Below, piece by piece: positions 37,651 to 45,558 of a DNA stretch of 64,000 nucleotides. The DNA comes from JBBKWU01 sp037969035 (GTDB taxonomy: Bacteria; Pseudomonadota; Alphaproteobacteria; Micavibrionales; Micavibrionaceae): assembly GCA_037969035.1 (NCBI GenBank), contig JBBKWU010000026.1, positions 1 to 64,000 on the forward strand, given 5' to 3'. Both the position numbers and the translations under genes were made by a program. Positions within the stretch are counted from its first letter, which is position 1. Every line of letters starts with the position of its first letter. Below the pieces are notes generated by a model. That model had not been told where the DNA came from. It did not search any database and was given only the letters and a program-made list of their open reading frames with translations.

Positions 37651-39683
37651 TAAGCCGCGTCCTCGCCTTTAATGGCAATCAACAGCGCGCCATCGGCGAC
37701 TTGGTCATTTGCGCTCACGGGGAGTTCATCAATCACGCCATCACAATCGGCGCGGATAGTCATTTCCATTTTCATGGCTTCCATGATGAGGAGCGGTTGA
37801 TCTTTACTCACGATATCGCCGTGTTTGACCAAAACATCAATGATTTTGCCGGGCATCGGCGTCACAATACGCCCGTTTCCGCCCTGCTCCTCTGCACCGC
37901 TTTTACCGGGCAGCACAAGCGGCACAACACGACCACCGCAGAATACCGTCAATGTGCCAGAGGTTTCAGAAATTTGCCCCATCACATCCACGCCATCCAG
38001 ATGCACCGTGATTTTGGCACCTTGACGGCGAATATCGGAAATTGCAAAATGTTTCTTGCCGTGGATAATTTTATAGCCATGATCGGTCGCTGCGACGTTC
38101 AAATCAATCGCCTCACCCTTGCTAATAATATTCAGCGTCGTGGTGAAATGCCGTCCCATGCGGAAATGATCGCTTGAAAGCCACGGATCACAACGCATGT
38201 CATCCTGAATGAGCGCAGCGATTGAAGGATCTTCAGGCATCACAGAGATTCTTCGCTGACGCTCAGAATGACCCCGCCCAAGCAACCACGCCGCCGCCAG
38301 TGCTAATTCTTCGCGCCGTGCTTGCCCGTAATTCGCAGGCATCAATGCATCAGTGAAACGCGGGATAAAGCCTGTATCAACCTTTGCCGCGATAAAATCT
38401 TTATGCGCGAAAATATTGCCCAAAAATTCCTGATTGGTGTTTAGCCCTGCAATCCCTGAACCAGCGAGCGCACGTTGCATCGCCGTCACTGCCGCATCGC
38501 GATCTTTGCCATGGACAATGATTTTGGCAATCATCGGGTCGTAATAGATGGTGACGCTATCACCTTCATCCACAGCTGTATCAAGGCGCACATTATCCGC
38601 CTTAAAGAAACGCTCCACGCGGCCTGTTTGCGGCAAAAATTCATTCGCAGGATCTTCGGCATAAAGACGCACTTCAAACGCATGGCCTTCGCATTTGATC
38701 TCTTTTTGCGTCAGCGGTAATTTTTCACCCACCGCCACGCGCAATTGCCATTCCACCAAATCAAGTCCTGTAATCATTTCTGTCACAGGATGCTCCACTT
38801 GCAGCCGCGTATTCATTTCCATGAAGAAAAACTCTTGAGTCACCGAATCCATAATGAATTCAATCGTGCCCGCATTTTCGTATTTCAGCGCCTGCACAGC
38901 CTTCACGGCGGCATCGCCAAGCTTTGTCCGCACATCAGCCTTTAAATCAGGCGCGGGTGCTTCCTCAACCACTTTTTGGTGACGACGTTGCAGCGAGCAA
39001 TCACGCTCATACAAATGCACCGCATTGCCGTGGCTATCACCAAAAACCTGCACCTCAACATGGCGCGGTTTTGTGATGTATTTCTCGATCAGAACGTGAT
39101 CGTTGCTGAACGAAGCTTTAGACTCGCGTTGGCAGCTTTTCAGCGCATCGGCGAACTCTTTCTCCGCCTCAACAAGCCGCATCCCTTTACCGCCGCCACC
39201 TGCGACAGCTTTAATCAAAACAGGATAACCAATCTGATTTGCTTGTTTTTGCAAAAACGCGGCATCCTGATTATCGCCCTGATACCCCGGAACAACAGGA
39301 ACACCGGCATCACGCATGATGTCTTTGGCTTTGTCCTTCAATCCCATCGCATCAATCGATTGCGCGGAAGGGCCGATAAACTTAATGCCTGCTTTTTCGC
39401 ACGCCTTGGCAAAATCTGTATTTTCGGAGAGGAATCCGTACCCTGGGTGAACAGCTTCCGCGCCTGTATCCTTGGCGACTTGCAGGATCACATCAGCTTT
39501 CAAATATGAATCCGCAGCAGCCGCACCGCCAATATGCACCGCTTCATCCGCCATCCGCACATGCCGCGCACGACGATCAGCGTCTGAGTAAACCGCAACC
39601 GTTAAAACCCCAAGACGCCGCGCCGTTTCAATTATACGACACGCGATCTCACCTCTATTTGCTATCAATATTTTTTTAAACAT
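37650..39683 (-). CDS. mccA: Methylcrotonyl-CoA carboxylase, biotin subunit
   Basis: A 677-residue biotin-carrying subunit that, with MccB, carboxylates 3-methylcrotonyl-CoA. It contains a biotin carboxylase domain (about 1-450; ANRGEIACRIIETARRLG, KAVAGGGGKGMR, EMNTRLQVEHPVTE), a linker and BT domain, and a C-terminal biotinyl domain with EAMKMEM. A 10-residue run GHSERQRRIS at about 470-479, just after the carboxylase domain, comes from a palindromic repeat inserted in frame. It is first in the mccA-mvaB-ivd operon; its partner mccB is 6 kb away. Confidence 0.96.
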   Translation of the reverse strand: MFKKILIANRGEIACRIIETARRLGVLTVAVYSDADRRARHVRMADEAVHIGGAAAADSYLKADVILQVAKDTGAEAVHPGYGFLSENTDFAKACEKAGIKFIGPSAQSIDAMGLKDKAKDIMRDAGVPVVPGYQGDNQDAAFLQKQANQIGYPVLIKAVAGGGGKGMRLVEAEKEFADALKSCQRESKASFSNDHVLIEKYITKPRHVEVQVFGDSHGNAVHLYERDCSLQRRHQKVVEEAPAPDLKADVRTKLGDAAVKAVQALKYENAGTIEFIMDSVTQEFFFMEMNTRLQVEHPVTEMITGLDLVEWQLRVAVGEKLPLTQKEIKCEGHAFEVRLYAEDPANEFLPQTGRVERFFKADNVRLDTAVDEGDSVTIYYDPMIAKIIVHGKDRDAAVTAMQRALAGSGIAGLNTNQEFLGNIFAHKDFIAAKVDTGFIPRFTDALMPANYGQARREELALAAAWLLGRGHSERQRRISVMPEDPSIAALIQDDMRCDPWLSSDHFRMGRHFTTTLNIISKGEAIDLNVAATDHGYKIIHGKKHFAISDIRRQGAKITVHLDGVDVMGQISETSGTLTVFCGGRVVPLVLPGKSGAEEQGGNGRIVTPMPGKIIDVLVKHGDIVSKDQPLLIMEAMKMEMTIRADCDGVIDELPVSANDQVADGALLIAIKGEDAA
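38245..38273. repeat. Palindromic repeat inside mccA coding sequence
   Basis: On the minus strand the stretch begins GGTCATTCTGAGCGTCAGCG and continues into AAGAATCTC, matching a short dispersed repeat of the form GTCATTCTGAGCGnnGCGAAGAATCTC known from many bacterial genomes. It is in frame and encodes GHSERQRRIS in the linker after the biotin carboxylase domain. It is a different family from the 90-bp elements. Confidence 0.7.
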
Positions 39684-39763
39684 AGCAGAAGCTTATCCAA
39701 AATAAGCCTCTCAATCTATAACAAAAATTTGCTATTTTCATAAGAATAAGGTATATAGGCGAT

Positions 39764-40390
39764 ATGAAAATACTTGTATTAGATAATGTTTCAGACAAGT
39801 TTGTGAAAGCCATTCAAAGTACTCTTGCCACGTTCCCTGAATACATCAGAAAAGCACCCGTTGAGCTTTGGCTCAGCAAAACAATTTACGATCTAAGACC
39901 TGATCTTGATGAAGACAAGTGGGATGGCATTCCCATGCTATATAACTCGTCTAATAATCACATTATTATTTCTGAGTTTTATCGATCATCCGTAACAAAT
40001 AGATGGAGAAAAAATCCTGAAATTGGTGCCGCCATAGCCCATGAATCTGGACATTTTTTTGACGATAAAGTTTTTGGTACATCATGCGGACATAAAGGAT
40101 ATTTCAGCACCGATCCCGAACGTGAATTTCTCCGTGCGTGGCAAGCCGATTTATCAAACTTAAAAAGACATCCTGAGAGAACAGGCAATTTAGATGAAAT
40201 TTTCAACCGGCATATGGAGGGCGATGGTTTCGGCGCTCGCGAAACCTTTGCCGAACTGTGGTCAAACACACACGGTCATAGCGCATTGCTATCTTACAAC
40301 ATACAAAGTATTCGTGCCGAATGGACCAAATGTGCCGCTATTGTCGAACGCCTAGTGAACACTACGAACTTCCGAACACCTAAAATGTAA
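39764..40390 (+). CDS. Putative zinc metallopeptidase, lethal-factor-like
   Basis: A 208-residue protein without a signal peptide. AAIAHESGHFFDD supplies a HExxH zinc motif near residue 90, and FGARETFAELWSNTHG about 65 residues later supplies a plausible third ligand (Glu) in the ETFAE pattern of the anthrax lethal factor-like (ATLF) peptidase group. Length is close to that of a bare catalytic domain. Substrate is unknown; relatives are toxins or phage and mobile-element proteins. It is divergent from mccA and followed by an unknown gene 70 bases later. Confidence 0.6.
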   Translation: MKILVLDNVSDKFVKAIQSTLATFPEYIRKAPVELWLSKTIYDLRPDLDEDKWDGIPMLYNSSNNHIIISEFYRSSVTNRWRKNPEIGAAIAHESGHFFDDKVFGTSCGHKGYFSTDPEREFLRAWQADLSNLKRHPERTGNLDEIFNRHMEGDGFGARETFAELWSNTHGHSALLSYNIQSIRAEWTKCAAIVERLVNTTNFRTPKM

Positions 40391-40460
40391 TAAACACCAG
40401 CACTTGATGTTTTGCATTGCGTTGTGTAATATTATCGAAAATAAAACAGGGATAATAAAC

Positions 40461-40835
40461 ATGACAACAAACGAACAATACGACCTAGAACGTGACAGCC
40501 AAATAACATGTGTTCTTCGCGGCGGCGAAAGCATTGGCGGCATTTTAGGCCACCCGATTCAACTCACCCTCGATCAAATCGATGATGAATATTTTGGCGA
40601 AGTCAAAAGTATTATTGATATGATACAGGCGCGGAACTTTGCCAAGCGTGAATTTGAGATCAGTGGTGATTTTGAATATAGCGTTGAAATTGGCCCCAAG
40701 AATGCGCGTCCACAAGACCTTACAACAATTTATGCTTCGGCTATATATGAATGCATCCCGAGCCATTTGCTACAGCTCCAAAAGACATTGGAGAACGGGA
40801 TGAGAGTAGCCGACGGACGCGCACCAAAACCGTAA
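40461..40835 (+). CDS. Hypothetical protein
   Basis: A 124-residue soluble protein starting MTTNEQYDLERDSQ, with AGGGA about 8 bases upstream. The frame is open 19 codons further but that part reads as intergenic. It has a mixed alpha/beta look (ITCVLRGGESIGGILGHPIQ) and no recognised motif. It follows the HExxH protein and may be its operon partner; whether the two work together is not shown. Confidence 0.6.
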   Translation: MTTNEQYDLERDSQITCVLRGGESIGGILGHPIQLTLDQIDDEYFGEVKSIIDMIQARNFAKREFEISGDFEYSVEIGPKNARPQDLTTIYASAIYECIPSHLLQLQKTLENGMRVADGRAPKP

Positions 40836-40841
40836 ACAGCA

Positions 40842-41522
40842 CTAATTCCCGAATGCAGAGAACGTGATGGTCTTACGTTCCTTATCAAAAGCTTTCAGTG
40901 CTTTTTTGGTTTCGCGATCCTTTTTGTTCGCCAATGAGCTATGCTCGGTCGCAAAGGTATAAAGCGCAAAACGAGCTTGCTCCTTACTATCGTGGTACTT
41001 GCGGTAACTCTCAAGCGTTGTCAAAACATGCTTGCAGCTATCATTCTCATCAAAATCCAAAAACGCGTTTTCACCACCCGACAGCCCATCACCAGCGAGC
41101 GCCTTAAGGCGGCGTTGGTGGGCTTTATCATACTGCCCATCAATAGCTTCGCGGCTTTTGCCTTTTAGCTCGGTCAATAGGACATCTTTGCCTTCGCATT
41201 GCTTATCTTCGGCTTCGAACACCGCATCACTCAGAACACCAACAACCTCAAAGGATTGCTCATATTCAATTTCGGTGTTTTCTTTCCAGAAGGTGTAGTT
41301 TTCCTCGGCATCGGCGAATTGATCGGGGTAGGTTTGGACGCAGCCTTCGTAGCCAGCGTTGATAGCGGCTCTTAAATCAGCCATCTGGCGCAGGAGCTCC
41401 CAATATGTCGCAGTCTCTTTTTCGAGCACCTTGCGGCATTCACGGATGTCTTTGTCTTCCTTTGCCTGCGCGGCAAACGGGAACACGGAAAGAAGCAGCA
41501 AAAACATAAGTAAATTTCTCAT
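40842..41522 (-). CDS. Secreted protein of unknown function, helical
   Basis: A 226-residue protein with a clear signal peptide (MRNLLMFLLLLSVFPFAAQA, cleavage probably after residue 20). The mature part is charged and helical, with several Cys residues spread along it (IRECRKVL, YEGCVQTYP, DKQCEGKD, DSCKHVLTTL) that could form disulphides in the periplasm. I recognise no family. It is convergent with the hypothetical gene to its left and divergent from the thioredoxin-like gene to its right. Confidence 0.7.
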   Translation of the reverse strand: MRNLLMFLLLLSVFPFAAQAKEDKDIRECRKVLEKETATYWELLRQMADLRAAINAGYEGCVQTYPDQFADAEENYTFWKENTEIEYEQSFEVVGVLSDAVFEAEDKQCEGKDVLLTELKGKSREAIDGQYDKAHQRRLKALAGDGLSGGENAFLDFDENDSCKHVLTTLESYRKYHDSKEQARFALYTFATEHSSLANKKDRETKKALKAFDKERKTITFSAFGN

Positions 41523-41562
41523 AATGAAGCTCTAACGCCTTTCCAGAAATCTAGCAAGAAAT

Positions 41563-41605
41563 TTGACATTTTAAAAAACACTATGTTAGATAGTGTTTTT
41601 TAAAA
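41563..41605 (+). promoter_or_regulatory. Promoter with long palindrome, possible operator
   Basis: A -35 box TTGACA (41563-41568) is separated by 17 bases from TTAGAT (41586-41591). Directly after the -35 box lies a perfect palindrome with 16-bp arms (41569-41584 and 41590-41605) around GTTAG. It covers the spacer and the -10 box, so a bound repressor or a strong 5' hairpin would affect the thioredoxin-like gene downstream. Confidence 0.55.
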
Positions 41606-41610
41606 GAAAA

Positions 41611-41650
41611 CAGGGAAACAGGGAAACAGGGAAACAGGGAAACAGGGAAA
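41611..41650 (+). repeat. Five tandem 8-bp units carrying Shine-Dalgarno sequences
   Basis: Five perfect copies of CAGGGAAA run from 41611 to 41650 and end at the ATG of the thioredoxin-like gene. Each unit holds AGGGA, the ribosome-binding core used by many genes in this window; the last is the actual binding site. Such a tract can gain or lose units by replication slippage. Confidence 0.85.
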
Positions 41651-42147
41651 TGAGCCAAGTCGAATACCTTACCGATGACAATTTCGAAGAAAAAGTTCTG
41701 AAATCTGAACAACCAGCTATAGTTGTTTTCTCATCTCCAGCGTGTGGTCCCTGTCGGGATATGGCACCGGTGCTTGATGACATTGCAAATGATAGGCCAG
41801 ATCTGGGTGTTTTTAAAATTAACGTCCTTGAACACAAAGAAACAAAATTAAAGCTTGGTGTTCGAGTTCTTCCAACAGTTTTTCTTTTTAGAAATCAAAA
41901 TGTTATTGATGTGCAATTTGGTGATCCTGGCAAAGAAAACTTTCTAAAATGGATAGAAAAATCATTAGAAAAACCAACAGAAACTGATATGAATCTGGAT
42001 GAAGCTGCAGCGTATGCCACCGAAAAACTAGGTATCCTCATGCAAGAAATGAAAAAGGCGCGGGAAGCAACAGCCGCAGCAACAGCACAAGACTGTAAAG
42101 ATGGCACTTGTGATCTATCAACAAAACCAAGCAACACACCTAACTAA
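41650..42147 (+). CDS. Thioredoxin-like protein with CGPC motif
   Basis: A 165-residue cytoplasmic protein. Residues 1-110 are a thioredoxin fold with FSSPACGPCRDMAPVLDD, in which the usual Trp before CGPC is Ala, and the cis-Pro in VRVLPTVFLF. The C-terminal 50 residues are Ala/Lys-rich and helical (KKAREATAAATAQDC) with two more Cys in CKDGTC near the end. The start at MSQVEYLTDDNF is fixed by the adjacent AGGGAAA; the frame upstream runs through the tandem repeat. A general disulphide reductase role is likely. Confidence 0.82.
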   Translation: MSQVEYLTDDNFEEKVLKSEQPAIVVFSSPACGPCRDMAPVLDDIANDRPDLGVFKINVLEHKETKLKLGVRVLPTVFLFRNQNVIDVQFGDPGKENFLKWIEKSLEKPTETDMNLDEAAAYATEKLGILMQEMKKAREATAAATAQDCKDGTCDLSTKPSNTPN

Positions 42148-42183
42148 CGCCCGCCGCATATTTTTAGATGTGCCTGCGTTAGT
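42143..42183. terminator. Possible bidirectional terminator between convergent genes
   Basis: ACTAACGC (42143-42150) pairs with GCGTTAGT (42176-42183) across a 25-base loop that contains ATATTTTTA. It covers the stop codons of both convergent genes. The long loop and lack of a proper T-run keep confidence low. Confidence 0.35.
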
Positions 42184-42961
42184 CTTTACGCGTTAAAAAC
42201 GCCGCAAGTCGTTCTTGCGCCTCGTCACCTGTGCGGATATCAGCAATGCGTGTCGCGGTATCATCCAAAAGCGCAGGTGTAATATCTTTCCCCGCAACAT
42301 CAAGACAGAGCTTTTTTGCCGCCTGCATAGCCTGTAGGCCGTTCGCAGAAAGCTCCTTCAGCACATGATGAAGCAAATACTCAACATCTTCTGGACGCTC
42401 CGCCAACTCATGCGCGAGCCCTATTTCATAGGCGCGGCGACCGTCAAAACGCTCCCCCGTTTGGAATAAACGCTTGGCCTGACGCTCACCAATGGCGCGA
42501 ATAACATACGGCGCAATCGTCGCAGGAATAAGCCCGAGCTTCACCTCGGACAGCGCATATTTCGCAGCAATATCGGTAATAACAACATCACAGCACGACA
42601 CAAGCCCCATGCCACCGCCCATCGCCGCGCCATAGACCGTCGCGATCGTTGTTTGTGGCAGGCTATAAAGCTTATGCAGCATCGTGGCGAGCTCCATCGC
42701 ATCTTCTTTGTTTTGTTCTTTGGTGAAACTTGCGGCCTGCTTCATCCAGTTTAGATCAGCCCCCGCAGAGAAGCTTTTGCCCTTGCCCGTAAGCACAACA
42801 GCATACACATCGTCATGCACGGCCAGTTCATCCCAAATCTCGCTCAAACGTGCGATCATCGCACTGTCAAAAGCGTTATGGACTTCGGGTTTGTTCAGCG
42901 TGACATGCGCCACACCATCAACAATTCCCAATATTACAGTTCTGTCAGTTTCATTGCTCAT
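42179..42961 (-). CDS. liuC: Methylglutaconyl-CoA hydratase (enoyl-CoA hydratase family)
   Basis: A crotonase-fold enzyme of about 260 residues. Oxyanion segment KSFSAGADLNWMKQAASF is the form found in methylglutaconyl-CoA hydratases; GAAMGGGMGLVSCCDVVI and the ETGERFDGRRAYEIGLAHE-like helix region follow. It would hydrate 3-methylglutaconyl-CoA to HMG-CoA, between the MccAB and MvaB steps. Preferred start MSNETDRT at 42961; the ATG one codon upstream is equally possible. It is separated from the other leucine genes by unrelated genes on both strands. Confidence 0.88.
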   Translation of the reverse strand: MSNETDRTVILGIVDGVAHVTLNKPEVHNAFDSAMIARLSEIWDELAVHDDVYAVVLTGKGKSFSAGADLNWMKQAASFTKEQNKEDAMELATMLHKLYSLPQTTIATVYGAAMGGGMGLVSCCDVVITDIAAKYALSEVKLGLIPATIAPYVIRAIGERQAKRLFQTGERFDGRRAYEIGLAHELAERPEDVEYLLHHVLKELSANGLQAMQAAKKLCLDVAGKDITPALLDDTATRIADIRTGDEAQERLAAFLTRKD

Positions 42962-43150
42962 CATTCTTTTTACCATTTTGGAGGCCAAGCGCAAACGGAT
43001 ATGTCGCTTCCTTCAGTTTGTTTGTTAGAATTTTCATCGTTTTTAAAATCTAACATATTGTTTTTGCTTCTCTTCTTTCTGTTCTTTTTTCTGGCCTTGG
43101 CTTGCTTTCCTTTTTGTTAAGCAAAAATATATAATAGGATAAAATTCCCA

Positions 43151-43177
43151 CAAAGACAAAGGTTTTGTTTGTCTTTG
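43151..43177. other. Hairpin upstream of rlmJ
   Basis: A perfect 10-bp inverted repeat (CAAAGACAAA with TTTGTCTTTG) around a 7-base loop, 27 bases before the rlmJ ATG. It lies in the divergent liuC-rlmJ region and could be a 5' leader hairpin or an operator. Confidence 0.5.
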
Positions 43178-43203
43178 CCGCCAAAAAAGCATAGATATCA
43201 TCC

Positions 43204-44010
43204 ATGCTTAGCTATCAACACATATATCACGCAGGAAACATGGCCGATGTGCAAAAGCACCTTTGGCTGCTCACTGTGCTTGAATACATGACCCGCAAAG
43301 ACAAGCCGTTCATGTGGGTGGATACGCATAGCGGGCGCGGCCTATATGATTTAACCGCGCCTGAGGCACAAAAAATTGCGGAATATAAAACGGGCATTTC
43401 AAAATTACTCGGCACGATCGGGGAGAGTGCGCACCCTATCCTACAGCTCTATCACAGCAAAATTGCAACACTGAACGCAAACCACGAAACGCTTGTGACC
43501 TACCCCGGTTCAGCGTATTTGGCTGCAAAAATGTTACGTGCGAATGACGCCTTACATGCTTATGAACTTCACCCCAAAGAATATGAATGTCTTGAAACGA
43601 ATTTAGGGCATACGCGCAATATAACGCTGCGCAAAGAAGATGGTTATGCAGGTATCAAAGCACTCTACCCGCCCCTCATCAAACGCGGCGGCATGTTGAT
43701 CGACCCTAGCTATGAGGTCAAAGAAGAGTATCAAACCGTGGTGAAGTGTATGAGAGAAGCGTTGAAACGTTGGCCGCTCGGCACGACTATGATCTGGTAT
43801 CCTATTTTAGGCGCAGGACGCCACAATGAAATGTGCGAAAGATTGCAAACGCTTGCTGACGATTACAATCTTGAATGCGTCCGCGATGAATGGATGTTTA
43901 CAGGCACAGAGCGCGGCATGATGGGCAGCGGTATGTTTGTGATTAATCCACCCTATTCTTGTGCAGAGACGATGGAAGATATTAAAGCTGCTATTAAGGT
44001 TAGCGGTTAA
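43204..44010 (+). CDS. rlmJ: 23S rRNA (adenine(2030)-N6)-methyltransferase
   Basis: A 268-residue SAM-dependent methyltransferase that makes m6A2030 in 23S rRNA. The N-terminus MLSYQHIYHAGNMADVQKH is the RlmJ signature, DTHSGRGLYDL binds SAM, and LIDPSYEVKEEY holds the catalytic DPxY-type motif. The C-terminus is INPPYSCAETMEDIKAAIKV. A second, slightly different copy of the NPPYSCAE tail exists 414 bases downstream (44359). Confidence 0.93.
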   Translation: MLSYQHIYHAGNMADVQKHLWLLTVLEYMTRKDKPFMWVDTHSGRGLYDLTAPEAQKIAEYKTGISKLLGTIGESAHPILQLYHSKIATLNANHETLVTYPGSAYLAAKMLRANDALHAYELHPKEYECLETNLGHTRNITLRKEDGYAGIKALYPPLIKRGGMLIDPSYEVKEEYQTVVKCMREALKRWPLGTTMIWYPILGAGRHNEMCERLQTLADDYNLECVRDEWMFTGTERGMMGSGMFVINPPYSCAETMEDIKAAIKVSG

Positions 44011-44278
44011 ACATTACGTTCCCCACTTTTTTCACAGCGTCATATGCGCCCTGTGCGACTGGTACGATAGCTATAGCTCCCGTCCAAGCAGCCATTAAGC
44101 CAGCAGGAACACAGGCTGGATGTGGGTACATCTGAACTGCTGCGGTGGCGCTCACGGCCGCGGCGCTGCCAAATGCAGCCAACAGACCTGCAGCGAGAAG
44201 CGCTCTCGGTGTTTTTTCCAAAACCTCATCCATTTTATCAAAAGTTTCAGCAGCGGCTCTATCACTAATAATGTCCAT
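44000..44278 (-). CDS. Small membrane protein of unknown function
   Basis: A 92-residue protein with two hydrophobic stretches (RALLAAGLLAAFGSAAAVSA and PAGLMAAWTGAIAIVPVAQG) separated by MYPHPACV. The N-terminus is charged and soluble. Its 3' end overlaps the convergent rlmJ end by 11 bases. I recognise no family. AAAAAGGGAGG lies just before the ATG and supports the start. Confidence 0.6.
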   Translation of the reverse strand: MDIISDRAAAETFDKMDEVLEKTPRALLAAGLLAAFGSAAAVSATAAVQMYPHPACVPAGLMAAWTGAIAIVPVAQGAYDAVKKVGNVMFNR

Positions 44279-44358
44279 TTACAGCCTCCCTTTTTGTAAA
44301 CATAAAACAACTATGTTGAGCATATCTAAAAAATATGTAAAATGCAAATTACATCCAA

Positions 44359-44394
44359 AACCCACCTTATTCTTGTGCGGAGTCGATGGATTAA
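44359..44394 (+). pseudogene. Remnant copy of the rlmJ 3' end
   Basis: The reading NPPYSCAESMD-stop at 44359-44394 mirrors NPPYSCAETME in rlmJ (43945-43977). Over the first 30 bases 26 match, and three of the four differences are silent third-base changes, as expected if both were once read as protein. The frame upstream is short (about 8 codons to a stop) and unrelated, so only the tail survives. Confidence 0.6.
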
Positions 44395-44411
44395 GAAGGT
44401 CTTGATGCCGA

Positions 44412-45017
44412 CTAGAAGTTCATAAGAACAGGTAGGACGTCTGCTTCTTGAAGGTATTCAATGAATTCAAACACGGGAAACGGCACAAACCACCATATCG
44501 CATCACAACAAGCATTCACGATAAAGCGTGGCTTTACCTTGATCTCGTCAGGGGCGTTATAAAGCGATAGTTTTGGGATAAGACGCGGCGTGCTCTTGGT
44601 GTATGCCTCATATTTTTCACCGAATTCTGCGCGTAGGAATGCTTCTTCTCTACGAATAAGGAAATGGTACATCACCACAAAAAACAGCGTTAAAAACACA
44701 ACAATCGTAAGATGACCGCTGACCAATGAAACGCCTAAGACGCCGATGAGCGAGAACACATATAACGGATTTCTTACAACCGAAAACGGGCCATAAGTAA
44801 TCAAATCTTTGTTCTTAAAGCCACCCAAGAAAGCCGAGCTATACACACGCCCCAAGGCACAAATAGCGATCAAAAAGTACCCCGCATACTCGATCAACTC
44901 GTGAAACGGTTCGTCATAGCCAACCACTAGCGGCTTTGTAAATACGATAATAAGTATGCAGAGAAGAACGCTTAATGCGGAATATTGCATCCTATTTTGA
45001 TTAAGGGTCTTGGCCAT
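44412..45017 (-). CDS. Isoprenylcysteine methyltransferase-like membrane protein
   Basis: A 201-residue membrane protein with about four hydrophobic segments. The core GPFSVVRNPLYVFSLIGVLG and EEAFLRAEFGEKYEAYTKST is the ICMT/PEMT-type SAM-binding region. Bacterial members methylate unknown small molecules or lipids. The start at 45017 is fixed by AGGAG 8 bases upstream; a longer frame to 45233 runs over the divergent promoter and is rejected. The C-terminal 40 residues (FIVNACCDAIWWFVPFPVFE) form an extra amphipathic tail. Confidence 0.8.
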   Translation of the reverse strand: MAKTLNQNRMQYSALSVLLCILIIVFTKPLVVGYDEPFHELIEYAGYFLIAICALGRVYSSAFLGGFKNKDLITYGPFSVVRNPLYVFSLIGVLGVSLVSGHLTIVVFLTLFFVVMYHFLIRREEAFLRAEFGEKYEAYTKSTPRLIPKLSLYNAPDEIKVKPRFIVNACCDAIWWFVPFPVFEFIEYLQEADVLPVLMNF

Positions 45018-45105
45018 TGATATAACTCCTCTACGATCTGGCGATGATTTGGCGATCCGACCAGAAAACTGTATACCCATCTCTCTAAAGAACAAGAACA
45101 AAATA

Positions 45106-45133
45106 TTGACATGAATTTTTTGGTGTTTATAGT
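45106..45133 (+). promoter_or_regulatory. Sigma-70-type promoter
   Basis: TTGACA (45106-45111), 16-base spacer, TATAGT (45128-45133); the ATG of the secreted-protein gene follows 42 bases later with AGGGA in front of it. TTGACAT also begins the candidate promoters at 41563, 52636 (minus strand) and 59746. Confidence 0.7.
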
Positions 45134-45175
45134 TACGGTAACTCAATATGAAAACAAAAAATAGGGAACTGAAAC

Positions 45176-45544
45176 ATGCCAAAGACCGTCTCATCATTTT
45201 TTGCACAAGCTGCGGGTATCGCGGGATGCGCACTGATTACATCGCAAGCCGTTGCCGCTGAGTTTACGGTGTCTGCCTGCACGCTAGATGGCGTCAACGA
45301 AGTTGTGACCTTTATTACAGATGATAATGTTGCTCCGCCTGCTGGTGTTGATACACAACAAGTGCTTCAAGATTTTTGGAATGACTACATCACGGGCGTG
45401 ACGTGGGAAGGTATGTTGTTCGGCGGCGCAAGCCATATCTGGAAAAGCGGCATTGCAAAGGTCATCGATACACTTGGCGAAGATTACCTTCTTGATAAAA
45501 CAGAACCTATCATCGGCCCCTCTGCCGCTTGCTTAAAACTGTAG
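45176..45544 (+). CDS. Small secreted protein of unknown function
   Basis: A 122-residue protein with a signal peptide (MPKTVSSFFAQAAGIAGCAL, cleavage likely at AVAA-E near residue 30). The mature part has two Cys that could pair (VSACTLDG and SAACLKL). I see no known domain. It has its own good promoter and ribosome-binding site, so it is probably expressed on its own. It ends 14 bases from the convergent mccB. Confidence 0.7.
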   Translation: MPKTVSSFFAQAAGIAGCALITSQAVAAEFTVSACTLDGVNEVVTFITDDNVAPPAGVDTQQVLQDFWNDYITGVTWEGMLFGGASHIWKSGIAKVIDTLGEDYLLDKTEPIIGPSAACLKL

Positions 45545-45558
45545 CGGAGTTAAGCCGA

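Noticed and set aside
41611..41650. CRISPR-like tandem repeats
   Set aside because: The 8-bp units are contiguous without spacers and end in a start codon; there are no cas genes in the window.
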